From assembly GCA_963710735.1 (NCBI GenBank), contig CAVQBN010000005.1, forward strand, positions 124,001 through 188,000: a DNA stretch of 64,000 bases. Reading direction: 5' to 3'. Shown here one piece after another: positions 1-8,201 of the stretch. The stretch is from FEN-1297 sp963710735 (lineage in GTDB: Bacteria > Bacteroidota > Ignavibacteria > Ignavibacteriales > Ignavibacteriaceae). A program made the translations under genes and the position numbers. Below the pieces are notes generated by a model that saw nothing but the letters and a program-made list of their open reading frames with translations, was not told the DNA's origin and ran no database searches. Positions within the stretch are counted from its first letter, which is position 1, and every line of letters begins with the position of its first letter.

Positions 1-24
1 CTTGAAAATATTAGCTAAAGAACG

Positions 25-1077
25 ATGTTAGAAATGCAAATAAATCCTTATTATATAAAAAAGATATTATGTATTAAACCCCGGGGAATTGGTGATATCG
101 TTTTATCGACCATTGTACTGGATAATCTAATTTCCTACTTCCCTTCTGCGAAAGTTGATTATTTAACGGAAGACTTTGCTAAATCTTCAGTTGAGTATAA
201 TCCGCTTGTCAATAAAGTGTTAACCATGGGTAAAACAGAATTTCCTTTAAAAGTTTCATACAGAGTTAGAAAAGAAAAGTACGATTTGATCTTAGACCTC
301 TGGTCGAATCCAAGGAGTGCGCAGATAACATTTCTATCCGGTGTAAAATATAGAACAGGTTTTGCTTACAGAGGACGAAAGTACGCTTACAATATTTTAG
401 CTTCTTCAAGCAGAGGTGACCATCACTCAGCCGAACACAACCTTGAGTTATTAAAAGCATTGAATGTACCGATTATTTCTAAACGAATTTATTATTTTAC
501 CTCAGACAGAGAAAATAGCTTCGGCAAAACATTCATTGATGAAAACATCCCTTCCGGGTATTCTGTTATAGGAATTATACCCTCAGGCGGCTGGCCTTCT
601 AAAAGATGCGATGCCGGCAAATGGGTTGAAATTTGCAAAACGATTTCCGGCATATATAGGACAAAATTTTTAATCCTCTGGGGACCAGGCGATGAAAAAG
701 ATGCAAATTATATTGCTAATAATTTTCCGGAACAAACTATACTGGCGCCGAAAACAGATTTAACTTATATGGCTGGTTTAATAAATAATTGTGATTTAAT
801 AATTGCAAATGATTCCGGGCCAATGCACATCTCTGCAGCACTTGGAATTCCGACAATCGGCTTATTCGGTCCCACAAACCCTAAAATGCATGGCCCTTAT
901 TCAGAAAATTCTGATTATGTAATTAAAGATGATTTATTTTGTATCATCTGCAACCATACAATTTGCCCTTATCAGCACGAATGTTTTAAAGAATTATCAA
1001 TTAATCAGGTGATAAATAAAATCGATAAACTGATACAACGAAGTCATATCAAAGTCGCTAAACATGAAGGCCATTGA
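25..1077 (+). CDS. Glycosyltransferase family 9 (heptosyltransferase-like)
   Basis: This is a 350-residue GT9 protein, the family that transfers ADP-heptose or related sugars onto lipid A core at the inner face of the cytoplasmic membrane. Seen: the N-terminal motif KPRGIGDIVLST at about residues 18-29 and the C-terminal donor-site motif NDSGPMHISAALGIP near residue 265, followed by FGPTNP. After it comes a Cys cluster (CIICNHTICPYQHEC) typical of many GT9 members. The start at 25 follows an in-frame stop at 16-18; a second ATG at 34 is possible. It overlaps the next GT9 gene by 14 bases, so the two are probably co-translated. The exact sugar cannot be read from sequence. Confidence 0.9.
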   Translation: MLEMQINPYYIKKILCIKPRGIGDIVLSTIVLDNLISYFPSAKVDYLTEDFAKSSVEYNPLVNKVLTMGKTEFPLKVSYRVRKEKYDLILDLWSNPRSAQITFLSGVKYRTGFAYRGRKYAYNILASSSRGDHHSAEHNLELLKALNVPIISKRIYYFTSDRENSFGKTFIDENIPSGYSVIGIIPSGGWPSKRCDAGKWVEICKTISGIYRTKFLILWGPGDEKDANYIANNFPEQTILAPKTDLTYMAGLINNCDLIIANDSGPMHISAALGIPTIGLFGPTNPKMHGPYSENSDYVIKDDLFCIICNHTICPYQHECFKELSINQVINKIDKLIQRSHIKVAKHEGH

Positions 1078-2143
1078 GAACTACTTAAAAAATTTACTGT
1101 TAAGACTGCTTTTGTTTTTTAATCAGGCAAAAGGTAATCATTTAAAAAATACCGGCAATGACCAGGAAAAAATTTTATTTATCAGGCTGAATAGAATTGG
1201 CGATGCTCTGGTTGTTACTCCCCTCTTACATGAAGTAAAGAAGAATATAAAAGCTAAAATTTATCTTCTTGCGGATAAAAAGAATTACATGGCTTTCAAT
1301 AACAATCCGGATATAGATGAACTTTTGATTTTCAATAAAGGCATTAAAGGTTTTTTTGAAGTTCGTAAATTGGTTAGAAATGAAGGAATAAATACCATTG
1401 TAGACCTTCACGATGATGTTTCTACAACAGTGAGTTTTTTAGTTGCTTTAACGAAAGCACCGAATAAATTTGCATTGGAAAAGGAAAATAAAAATATTTA
1501 TACGAAAACAGTAAAGAAATTAGATTCGTCAAAATTCCATGTTGTGGATCGAATTTTAGAATTAGCAAAACTATTTAATATAAAACCGGATAAAACTTCA
1601 GCTAATATTCATTATAACCCACAAAAGGAATCATTTCAAAAAGTTGATGAATATTTTTCAAAAGCATTCGTTCAAAATAAATTTCTAATTGGAATAAACA
1701 TTTCAGCCGGCAGCAAAGCAAGGTTCTGGGGAATTGAGAATTATAAAAGGATTGTTGACTTTTTATCAAATTTAGATGTTCACACAATACTATTATGTTC
1801 GCCCAGCGATATAGAAGATGCTAAACAAATTGCAGAAGATAAATGCAAAATATTTTATTCCGAAAAATATGATGAATTTGCGGCAATGATATCAAAATTA
1901 AATTTTTTGATAACTCCGGATACAGCGGCTGTCCACTTAGCTTCGGCATTTGAGATTCCGGTTTTTGGTATTTACGTTAAATATAAAACCAACGATATGA
2001 TCTGGTCACCGTATAAATCCGATTTTGAATGTATAATTACTGATGACCCGAATTTAGAACATGTAAAATTTAAAGAAGTGTTACAAAAATTAAAACCATT
2101 TATTGAGAAGTATATATTAAGAAATTCCAATGTTTCAAGGTAA
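1064..2143 (+). CDS. Glycosyltransferase family 9 (heptosyltransferase-like), second copy
   Basis: A second GT9 transferase of 359 residues, probably acting with the preceding gene in LPS core assembly. Seen: FIRLNRIGDALVVTPLL at about residues 38-54 and the donor-binding motif TPDTAAVHLASAFEIPVFG near residue 285. It lacks the C-terminal Cys cluster of its neighbour, so the two are divergent paralogues and not a recent duplication. The N-terminus has an extra stretch of about 35 residues before the first beta strand. Its 3' end overlaps the methyltransferase gene by 14 bases. Confidence 0.88.
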   Translation: MKAIENYLKNLLLRLLLFFNQAKGNHLKNTGNDQEKILFIRLNRIGDALVVTPLLHEVKKNIKAKIYLLADKKNYMAFNNNPDIDELLIFNKGIKGFFEVRKLVRNEGINTIVDLHDDVSTTVSFLVALTKAPNKFALEKENKNIYTKTVKKLDSSKFHVVDRILELAKLFNIKPDKTSANIHYNPQKESFQKVDEYFSKAFVQNKFLIGINISAGSKARFWGIENYKRIVDFLSNLDVHTILLCSPSDIEDAKQIAEDKCKIFYSEKYDEFAAMISKLNFLITPDTAAVHLASAFEIPVFGIYVKYKTNDMIWSPYKSDFECIITDDPNLEHVKFKEVLQKLKPFIEKYILRNSNVSR

Positions 2144-3029
2144 AAATACTATTAATCCATTTGCGCTCTCAAAAAGGATAAATAGACCTTTAATTCTTGA
2201 TGGTGCAATGGGCAGTATGCTTCAGCAGACCGGATTAAAGAGCCATGGGTCCATGTGGATGTCATTAGCAAATATTAAACACTCTGAGATTGTTCTAGAA
2301 ATTCACAAAAAGTATATTGATGCTGGAGCAGATATAATTACAACGAATACATTCCGAACGAACCCGGCCGCGGTAAAAAGTTATAACCATAAAATGAATG
2401 TAAAAAAACTTGTTGAAAGTAGTGTGAATTTAGCAATTGAAGCAGCCGATGGCCTTCCTATTTTTGTTGCCGGTTCAAACGCTCCGGCTGAAGATTGTTA
2501 TCAGATTGAACGAAAGTTATCTCATAAAGAACTTCAGTTTAACCATTTTAATCATATAAATTACTTGATGGAAAGCGGTAGTCATTTCATTTTGAATGAA
2601 ACCCAAAGCCACTTTGACGAAATAAAAATAATTTGCCGTTATTGCTCTAAAAATAACATCCCTTACGTATTAAGCTTATTTGTTGATGAAAAATTGAATT
2701 TATTATCAGGTGAGAAATTAAGCGAAGCAATTAAGTTCATTTTGGATTTTAATCCACTTGCAATTGGTATAAACTGCATAAGACAAGAAACTTTTGTGAA
2801 GTTCTATACGAAAGAGAAATTCGATTATAATTGGGGAGTATATTTGAATTGCGGCAGCGGCGAATATACTGACGATAATATAACCTGCGGAGTGAGTCCA
2901 AATAATTACAAAGAAACTATAAGAAATATTTTACCAAAATCCCCATCATTTATCGGTGCTTGCTGCGGTTCAACCCCTAAGCATATAAAAGAAATTAAAA
3001 AGCTATTAAATGAAAATCATAAAAATTAA
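2130..3029 (+). CDS. Homocysteine S-methyltransferase family protein
   Basis: A 299-residue, zinc-dependent methyltransferase of the pfam02574 type. Family members move a methyl group from S-methylmethionine, betaine or methylfolate to homocysteine. Seen: LILDGAMGSMLQQTG near the N-terminus, the zinc ligand Cys in GINCIRQ (about residue 213) and the paired Cys of GACCGSTPKHI close to the C-terminus. The length matches stand-alone MmuM/BHMT-like enzymes and not full MetH. It is wedged between LPS and isoprenoid genes and overlaps both neighbours, so it shares their transcript without an obvious functional link. The methyl donor is unknown. Confidence 0.87.
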   Translation: MFQGKNTINPFALSKRINRPLILDGAMGSMLQQTGLKSHGSMWMSLANIKHSEIVLEIHKKYIDAGADIITTNTFRTNPAAVKSYNHKMNVKKLVESSVNLAIEAADGLPIFVAGSNAPAEDCYQIERKLSHKELQFNHFNHINYLMESGSHFILNETQSHFDEIKIICRYCSKNNIPYVLSLFVDEKLNLLSGEKLSEAIKFILDFNPLAIGINCIRQETFVKFYTKEKFDYNWGVYLNCGSGEYTDDNITCGVSPNNYKETIRNILPKSPSFIGACCGSTPKHIKEIKKLLNENHKN

Positions 3030-3843
3030 AACACCTGCTAAAATTAATCTCGGGTTAAATATCATCGGAAAAAGGCCGGACGGATTTCATAATATAGAAA
3101 CTTTTTTCTATCCTATTAAACTTTATGATTATTTAACAATATCATTATCAAGTTCATTTAAATTTAAAAGTAATATTAAATCTCTTAATAGTGATTCAAA
3201 TAATTCTATTATTAAAGCAAAAAAGATTCTTGAATATTTTACCGGGGAAAAATTAAACTTCCAAGTTGAATTAGAGAAGAACATTCCAATTGGAGCCGGG
3301 ATGGGCGGCGGAAGTTCAGACGGCGCAGCAACTCTTTTAGCGTTAAATAAATTATTTGAATTGAACATAACTAAACAAAAACTTAGTGAGTTGGCATTAA
3401 AAATAGGTTCAGATGTACCCTATTTTATTGATCCTAAACCGTGTTTTGCAATTTCACGAGGAGAAGTAATTCAGAAACTAAAATTCAATATCCCCTTCCC
3501 TATTCTAATAGTTAATCCCGGTATTCATATATCTACAAAATGGGCCTACGAAAATATTTCTTCTCATAAACCAAGATATCATCTTTTTAATTTGCCTTTA
3601 ACACTTCCAAATAAATTTGTTGAGTTGAGACAGTTAGTTACTAACGATTTTGAAGAAGTAGTTTTTAAGAAATATTCAGAAATTCAAAAGATTAAGGATT
3701 CCTTATATAACTCGGGTGCGATTTTCGCTTTAATGACAGGTAGTGGCTCAACAGTATTTGGCATTTTCAAAAATATCGAACTAGCTCAAAAAGCTGAAGC
3801 AAAATTTAATAAACGTTACTTCACGTTTATTGACAAACCATAA
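3010..3843 (+). CDS. ispE: 4-diphosphocytidyl-2-C-methyl-D-erythritol kinase IspE
   Basis: This GHMP kinase of 277 residues phosphorylates CDP-methylerythritol in the non-mevalonate isoprenoid pathway. Seen: TPAKINLGLNIIGKRPDGFH at residues 7-26, the ATP-binding glycine loop IPIGAGMGGGSSDGA at about 93-107, and the C-terminal MTGSGSTVFG motif. The length is normal. The start overlaps the preceding gene by 20 bases, which implies translational coupling. It is the last gene of a rightward group and converges with ldcA across a 15-base gap; no clear terminator is visible in that gap. Confidence 0.95.
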   Translation: MKIIKIKTPAKINLGLNIIGKRPDGFHNIETFFYPIKLYDYLTISLSSSFKFKSNIKSLNSDSNNSIIKAKKILEYFTGEKLNFQVELEKNIPIGAGMGGGSSDGAATLLALNKLFELNITKQKLSELALKIGSDVPYFIDPKPCFAISRGEVIQKLKFNIPFPILIVNPGIHISTKWAYENISSHKPRYHLFNLPLTLPNKFVELRQLVTNDFEEVVFKKYSEIQKIKDSLYNSGAIFALMTGSGSTVFGIFKNIELAQKAEAKFNKRYFTFIDKP

Positions 3844-3858
3844 ATTCTTAAATACTTA

Positions 3859-4800
3859 TTAACTAACTGCGCTTTCTGTTATTTCGACATAACTTCTTGA
3901 TGCATTCAGCTTAAACATAATGCCGAACGGAATTGTAATATTATTTTTAATATGCCCGTGCGAAAAATTATATACTATCGGAACTTCTAAACCGCCAAAG
4001 TAATCTCCAATAACTTCTCCGAGAGTCAATGTTTTTTTAGTCGGATCCGTTTCATTACAGTCTACAAAAGCCCCAAGAATTATTCCGCTTGCTTGATTTA
4101 ATACTTTTGCAAGCCTCAACTGATTTAACATTCTGTCTATTCTATATGGTGCTTCACTAACATCTTCTAAAAATAAGATTTTATCTTTTACTGAGGGTAA
4201 ATAATCAGTACCTAAAAGAGAAGTAACGAGCGCGAGATTACCTCCAATTATTCTTCCTTTTATATTTCCTTTATTCAGAACAAATAATTTTTCGTCGTCA
4301 GGCAAAATCACTTTACCAAGACTTTTTTTAGAAGTAATTAATTCCCAAAACATTTCTTCAGTATATGGACTTACTCCGTTATGAAAATCTACTGCAACCA
4401 TAGGGCCTGCAAACGTAACTAGCCCAGTTTTCTGAAGAAAAGCCATTTGCAGAGCAGTTATATCACTATAGCCCACAAATATTTTTGGATTAGCACCAAT
4501 TAGTTTATAATCAATTTTATCCAGCAATCTGGGCGACCCATATCCGCCTCTTACACAAATGATTGCTTTAACTTCTTTTTTCTTAAACATGTAATGAAGA
4601 TCTTCTAATCTTTCTTCATTAGTGCCTGCTAAATAACCATTTACTTTACCTACATTCTTTCCAACTTCAACTTTATAACCTAATTTTTCAAAATATCTTA
4701 CGCCTAATTCAATACGCGTTAGATCATCCGGAGATGAAGCAGGTGAAATAATTCCTATTAAATCACCTTTTGAAAGTTTTTTGGGTTTAACAATTTTCAT
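3859..4800 (-). CDS. ldcA: LD-carboxypeptidase (muramoyltetrapeptide carboxypeptidase, S66)
   Basis: A 313-residue serine peptidase of family S66 that trims the terminal D-Ala from muropeptide tetrapeptides during murein recycling. Seen: ISPAS near the N-terminus, ICVRGGYGSPRLL at about residues 82-94, the nucleophile Ser in FVGYSDIT (about 108-115), the Glu region FLEDVSEAPYRIDRML near 200, and the catalytic His in FSHGHIKNN (about 279). There is no signal peptide, so it should be cytoplasmic. It stands alone on the minus strand between two plus-strand groups. Confidence 0.93.
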   Translation of the reverse strand: MKIVKPKKLSKGDLIGIISPASSPDDLTRIELGVRYFEKLGYKVEVGKNVGKVNGYLAGTNEERLEDLHYMFKKKEVKAIICVRGGYGSPRLLDKIDYKLIGANPKIFVGYSDITALQMAFLQKTGLVTFAGPMVAVDFHNGVSPYTEEMFWELITSKKSLGKVILPDDEKLFVLNKGNIKGRIIGGNLALVTSLLGTDYLPSVKDKILFLEDVSEAPYRIDRMLNQLRLAKVLNQASGIILGAFVDCNETDPTKKTLTLGEVIGDYFGGLEVPIVYNFSHGHIKNNITIPFGIMFKLNASRSYVEITESAVS

Positions 4801-4918
4801 AACTTCCCATATTTTATTGGTAGTTTAATTAAATTTGCGTTAATTTAACAAATCGTACAATATCTTTCAAATTTTTATATAATATAAATTAAGAAAATAC
4901 TTCAAAGGAATAATTCAA

Positions 4919-5449
4919 ATGAAAGCAACTAATGAATTGAAACATAATAAGTTAACACTAAAGAAAAAAGCTCGTAAAATAAAATTAGTTTTTACTGATA
5001 TTGACGGCGTTTTGACAGATACAGGTGTTTATTATTCTGAGCGCGGAGAAGAATTAAAAAGATTTTCAATTCGAGATGGAATGGGAGTTGTTCGTTTGAG
5101 AGAAAAAGTTTCAATTGATACAGGAATAATTACAGGTGAATTATCCGGGAGTGTAAAAAAGCGGGCTGAAAGATTAAAAATAACAGAACTGTATCAAGGC
5201 GTAGAATCGAAAGAATTAGTGTTTAAAGAAATACTTAAAAAACATAATCTCAAAGCTGAAAATATTGCATTCATTGGAGACGATGTTAATGATTTGGAAT
5301 TATTGAAGTTAGTTGGATTAAGTGCATCACCGGCAGATGCTTTTGTGCAAGTCAAAAAAATTGTTAATTATGTTTGTCGAACTAAAGGAGGTCATGGAGC
5401 ATTCAGAGAATTTGCAGAATTAATTATTAAATTCAATAGTTCTAAATAA
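4919..5449 (+). CDS. kdsC: KdsC-type HAD phosphatase (KDO-8-phosphate phosphatase)
   Basis: A 176-residue HAD phosphatase expected to release phosphate from 3-deoxy-D-manno-octulosonate 8-phosphate, a step in KDO synthesis for lipid A. Seen: nucleophile motif FTDIDGVLTDTG at about residues 26-37, then GEELKRFSIRDGMG typical of KdsC, the motif-III region IGDDVNDLELL and the C-terminal TKGGHGAFREFAE tail that distinguishes KdsC from other small HADs. AAGGA lies about 10 bases before the ATG. There is an N-terminal basic extension of about 20 residues. It fits with the LPS transferases upstream. Confidence 0.92.
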   Translation: MKATNELKHNKLTLKKKARKIKLVFTDIDGVLTDTGVYYSERGEELKRFSIRDGMGVVRLREKVSIDTGIITGELSGSVKKRAERLKITELYQGVESKELVFKEILKKHNLKAENIAFIGDDVNDLELLKLVGLSASPADAFVQVKKIVNYVCRTKGGHGAFREFAELIIKFNSSK

Positions 5450-5754
5450 TTCTGACCATTTCATTTTTATTCAAACAAATATATCTTCAAATTTGCTAGT
5501 TAAATGAACTTATCTAATCTCCTTCTTTTGGATAATTATTATCATTAACTAATAGATGAATTGTTTTAAAGCACACTCGTTAGTTTTGTGCTTTATAATT
5601 TTATTTTCAGTAATAAAATGGTAATTCAGTAAATTTTGTACATTTCCTATCCTTTCCATTCCCTATAATATTAGATTTATTTGCATGTTTATCCATTTTA
5701 TCTCATTATATAGCACTTTATTAAGCTATCATTGCAATCTTATTCATTTTAATA
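5450..5754. other. Non-coding gap upstream of the arg promoter
   Basis: These 305 bases are strongly AT-rich and hold no convincing reading frame or RNA gene. The only item of note is TGCAATCTTATTCA at 5733-5746. It matches 11 of 14 positions of the classical ArgR half-operator TGAATwwwwATTCA and lies just upstream of the predicted -35 element. I see nothing else here. Confidence 0.5.
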
Positions 5755-5785
5755 TTGACAAAAAGAATCATTTTTTATATGTTTA
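5755..5785 (+). promoter_or_regulatory. Candidate promoter of the arginine operon
   Basis: TTGACA at 5755-5760 is followed after 17 bases by TATGTT at 5778-5783. The same stretch also reads TATGTTTA, close to the TAnnTTTG -7 element known from Bacteroidota. Transcription would begin around 5788-5791, only a few bases before the leader reading frame at 5792. A weak ArgR-box-like palindrome lies just upstream. This is motif reading only. Confidence 0.45.
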
Positions 5786-5791
5786 CGGCAA

Positions 5792-5899
5792 ATGAAAAAA
5801 TTAAAGTTACATAACATCAACTCAAAAGAACTGAAGCAGTTCTTTTATAAAATACTTCCTAGCAGATCCCTTCTTCCGCGCCGTCCCCGTCTGGGGTAA
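5792..5899 (+). CDS. Candidate arginine leader peptide, 35 codons
   Basis: A short frame from ATG 5792 to TAA 5897-5899 lies between the predicted arg promoter and argC, ending 63 bases before argC. It begins MKKLKLHNINSKELK and ends PSRSLLPRRPRLG. Four Arg codons (AGA 5864, CGC 5879, CGT 5882, CGT 5888) fall in the last 11 codons. The 3' part is G+C-rich in an AT-rich setting. A perfect 10-bp hairpin lies inside the frame, and a CCCC-GTCT-GGGG element sits at its end. No clear ribosome binding site is visible; with the promoter so close, translation could be nearly leaderless. Function as an attenuator peptide is inferred from position and codon content only. A small stand-alone protein is the alternative. 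Confidence 0.45.
   Translation: MKKLKLHNINSKELKQFFYKILPSRSLLPRRPRLG
5824..5846 (+). promoter_or_regulatory. Perfect hairpin in the arg leader
   Basis: AAAAGAACTG at 5824-5833 and CAGTTCTTTT at 5837-5846 are exact inverted repeats around the loop AAG. The run of T on the 3' side makes it terminator-like in the + direction. It lies within the putative leader frame ahead of argC, so it could be an attenuator element. A second, shorter stem (CCCC/GGGG, 5885-5896) follows. Confidence 0.5.
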
Positions 5900-5962
5900 T
5901 AAATACAACTAATCAAATACTTAAATCAATAATTAGTTTAAAATATTTTAAGGAATTTAAAT

Positions 5963-6997
5963 ATGGTTTCGGTTGGCATTATAGGTGGAAGCGGTTATAC
6001 GGGGAAAAAATTAGTTCAGTTTTGCAGTGCACATTCATTTGTAAATGAATTTAAAATTTATGCTCATAAATCAGCAGGCCAATTTATTACTGATCTTTTC
6101 CCGGATCTGGAAGGTCAAATTATAAATTCTAAAATTGAAAGTATTGATGATTTATCATCTGAACATGATATATATTTTATTGCCTTACCGCATGGTGAAG
6201 CATTAAAATATGTTCCCAGATTAATTAGTTCAGGTAAAAAAGTAATTGACCTTGGAGGTGATTATCGATTGAACTCCCAAATTGAATATGAAAAATGGTA
6301 CGGGATAAATCATACATCCCCTTCACTTTTAAAGAATAAAACTTACGGTTTAGCAGATTATTATGGAACTGAATATTCAAATATTAATTTGGTTGCCAAT
6401 CCAGGCTGCTATCCGACTGCAACATTACTTTCATTGCTGCCATTAGTCAGCGGTTTTAAGGAAAATATTCTTTCTATAAGTGTTTCTGCTTATTCAGGAA
6501 CAAGCGGGGCCGGAAAAACTCCTAAACTCGAATTGATGATGTCTGAAATGGATGGAGATGCATCAGCCTATAATGTTAATAAGCACCGACATCAACCGGA
6601 GATCATTCAAAATCTAAAACAATTCGGATTTGATTCGGCTTTTTCATTCACTACTCATCTCCTTCCTACTGCGGTTGGTATTTATGCAACTTCTTCCGTT
6701 CACTTAAAAGAGAAAATAAACGAAGAAGAAGTTAAAAACTATTATAAAAATTTTTATATCGATTCACCTTTTGTGAGGCTTAGAGAAACTCCTCCTCATT
6801 TAAACTGGGTAATTAACTCAAACTTTTGCGATATAAGTGTTTCAGTAAAGGATAAGGTTATGATTATTACAGCCGCAATAGATAATTTAGTTAAAGGTGC
6901 TTCTGGCCAAGCCATTCAGAATATGAATAAACTTTTAGGTTTCGAAGAAAGTTTAGGACTTGGAATAAAAGGAGTTAAAGATGCATCAATTTATTGA
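5963..6997 (+). CDS. argC: N-acetyl-gamma-glutamyl-phosphate reductase ArgC
   Basis: This 344-residue NADPH-dependent reductase makes N-acetylglutamate semialdehyde, the third step of arginine synthesis. Seen: the nucleotide-binding loop VGIIGGSGYTGKKL at residues 4-17, the catalytic Cys in VANPGCYPTA (about residue 147), and HRHQPEI, a conserved active-site region. AAGGAA precedes the ATG. It is the first structural gene of argCJBDRGH and overlaps argJ by 17 bases. Control probably acts upstream, through ArgR and possibly the leader frame. Confidence 0.97.
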   Translation: MVSVGIIGGSGYTGKKLVQFCSAHSFVNEFKIYAHKSAGQFITDLFPDLEGQIINSKIESIDDLSSEHDIYFIALPHGEALKYVPRLISSGKKVIDLGGDYRLNSQIEYEKWYGINHTSPSLLKNKTYGLADYYGTEYSNINLVANPGCYPTATLLSLLPLVSGFKENILSISVSAYSGTSGAGKTPKLELMMSEMDGDASAYNVNKHRHQPEIIQNLKQFGFDSAFSFTTHLLPTAVGIYATSSVHLKEKINEEEVKNYYKNFYIDSPFVRLRETPPHLNWVINSNFCDISVSVKDKVMIITAAIDNLVKGASGQAIQNMNKLLGFEESLGLGIKGVKDASIY

Positions 6998-8186
6998 AAA
7001 TGGATCTGTAACTTCTCCTAAAGGTTTTAAAGCTGCCGGAATATTCTGCGGAATAAAAAGGAAGAAAAAAGATTTAGCTTTAATTTATTCGGATGAGCCT
7101 TGCACAGCAGCCGGGACTTATACATTAAATAAAGTAAAAGCTGCTCCTCTTCTACTGACTCAAGAAGTTGTTAAGAAATCTGATTTTGTTAAAGCAGTGC
7201 TTATTAATTCGGGTAATGCAAATGCCTGCACTGGAGAAATCGGTGACCTTGATGCGCTTAATATGCAAAAATGGTGTGCAGACAAACTGGATATTTTTCC
7301 AGATGAAGTTTTAATAGCATCTACAGGAGTTATTGGTCAAAAAATGCCGATGGATAAGTTAAAAAACGGTATTGAAGAAATTGTTCCACAACTAACTGAA
7401 ACCGGCGGATTAGATGCAGCGGAAGCCATAATGACGACAGATACTAAAATAAAATCATACGCTATAAAAGTTAAACTGACTTCCGGAGAAGTTACAATAG
7501 GAGGTATATGTAAAGGCAGCGGAATGATCGCTCCGAATATGGCAACAATGCTCGCTTTTATTTCTACTGATGCAGAAATTGATAAAGAATTATTACAAAA
7601 ACTGCTTTCAAACGCTGTCCAAATTTCATTTAACAAAATTTCTGTTGATGGCGAAACTAGTACCAATGATATGGCAATTCTTTTATCCAATGGAGCTTCC
7701 GGTATCAAAATAAATGAAGGAACTACAGAATATAGTTCCTTTAAAAATGCATTGGAAGATTTATGTAGAGAAATGGCAAAATCAATTGTGTCTGATGGTG
7801 AAGGTGCAACAAAATTAGTGACAATAAATATAAAAAATGCAAAATCAAAAGAAGATGCAGATTTAGTTGGCAAATCTATTGCTAATTCTTCATTAGTAAA
7901 GACTGCTATTTATGGGGCTGACGCAAATTGGGGAAGAATTTTAAGCGCAGCCGGACAAAGCGGAGCTGATTTTGATCCTTCAAAGGTTTCAATAAGTTTT
8001 GATGATCTCCCGGTTCTTCTTCCCTCTTACACTTTAGCTTTGGATGAAGATAAAGCATCAGAAATTCTTTCGCAGCCGGAATTTCAAATTAGTGTTGATC
8101 TTAATTCCGGTTCAGAAAATACTACATGGTGGACATGCGATCTTACAGAAGAATATGTTAGAATTAATTCTGATTATAGAACTTAA
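6981..8186 (+). CDS. argJ: Bifunctional ornithine acetyltransferase / N-acetylglutamate synthase ArgJ
   Basis: A 401-residue N-terminal-nucleophile enzyme that recycles the acetyl group from N-acetylornithine to glutamate. It is made as one chain and self-cleaved before a Thr. Seen: GSVTSPKGFKAAGI at the N-terminus, VLINSGNANACTG, and the cleavage region GSGMIAPNMATMLAF, where the Thr of ATML (about residue 188) is the expected nucleophile. AAGGAG lies just before the ATG. Whether it also uses acetyl-CoA cannot be told from sequence, but no argA is in the operon, so full bifunctionality would make sense. Confidence 0.96.
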   Translation: MHQFIENGSVTSPKGFKAAGIFCGIKRKKKDLALIYSDEPCTAAGTYTLNKVKAAPLLLTQEVVKKSDFVKAVLINSGNANACTGEIGDLDALNMQKWCADKLDIFPDEVLIASTGVIGQKMPMDKLKNGIEEIVPQLTETGGLDAAEAIMTTDTKIKSYAIKVKLTSGEVTIGGICKGSGMIAPNMATMLAFISTDAEIDKELLQKLLSNAVQISFNKISVDGETSTNDMAILLSNGASGIKINEGTTEYSSFKNALEDLCREMAKSIVSDGEGATKLVTINIKNAKSKEDADLVGKSIANSSLVKTAIYGADANWGRILSAAGQSGADFDPSKVSISFDDLPVLLPSYTLALDEDKASEILSQPEFQISVDLNSGSENTTWWTCDLTEEYVRINSDYRT

Positions 8187-8201
8187 GAACGAGGAATTAT
8201 C

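Noticed and set aside
1064..2143. The 14-base overlap of the two GT9 genes as a frameshifted single gene.
   Set aside because: Both products are full-length GT9 proteins with their own N- and C-terminal motifs.
7337..7873. A 178-codon open frame antisense to argJ.
   Set aside because: It lies wholly inside a well-supported gene, has no start signal and encodes a low-complexity Ile/Ser/Pro-rich product typical of antisense shadows.
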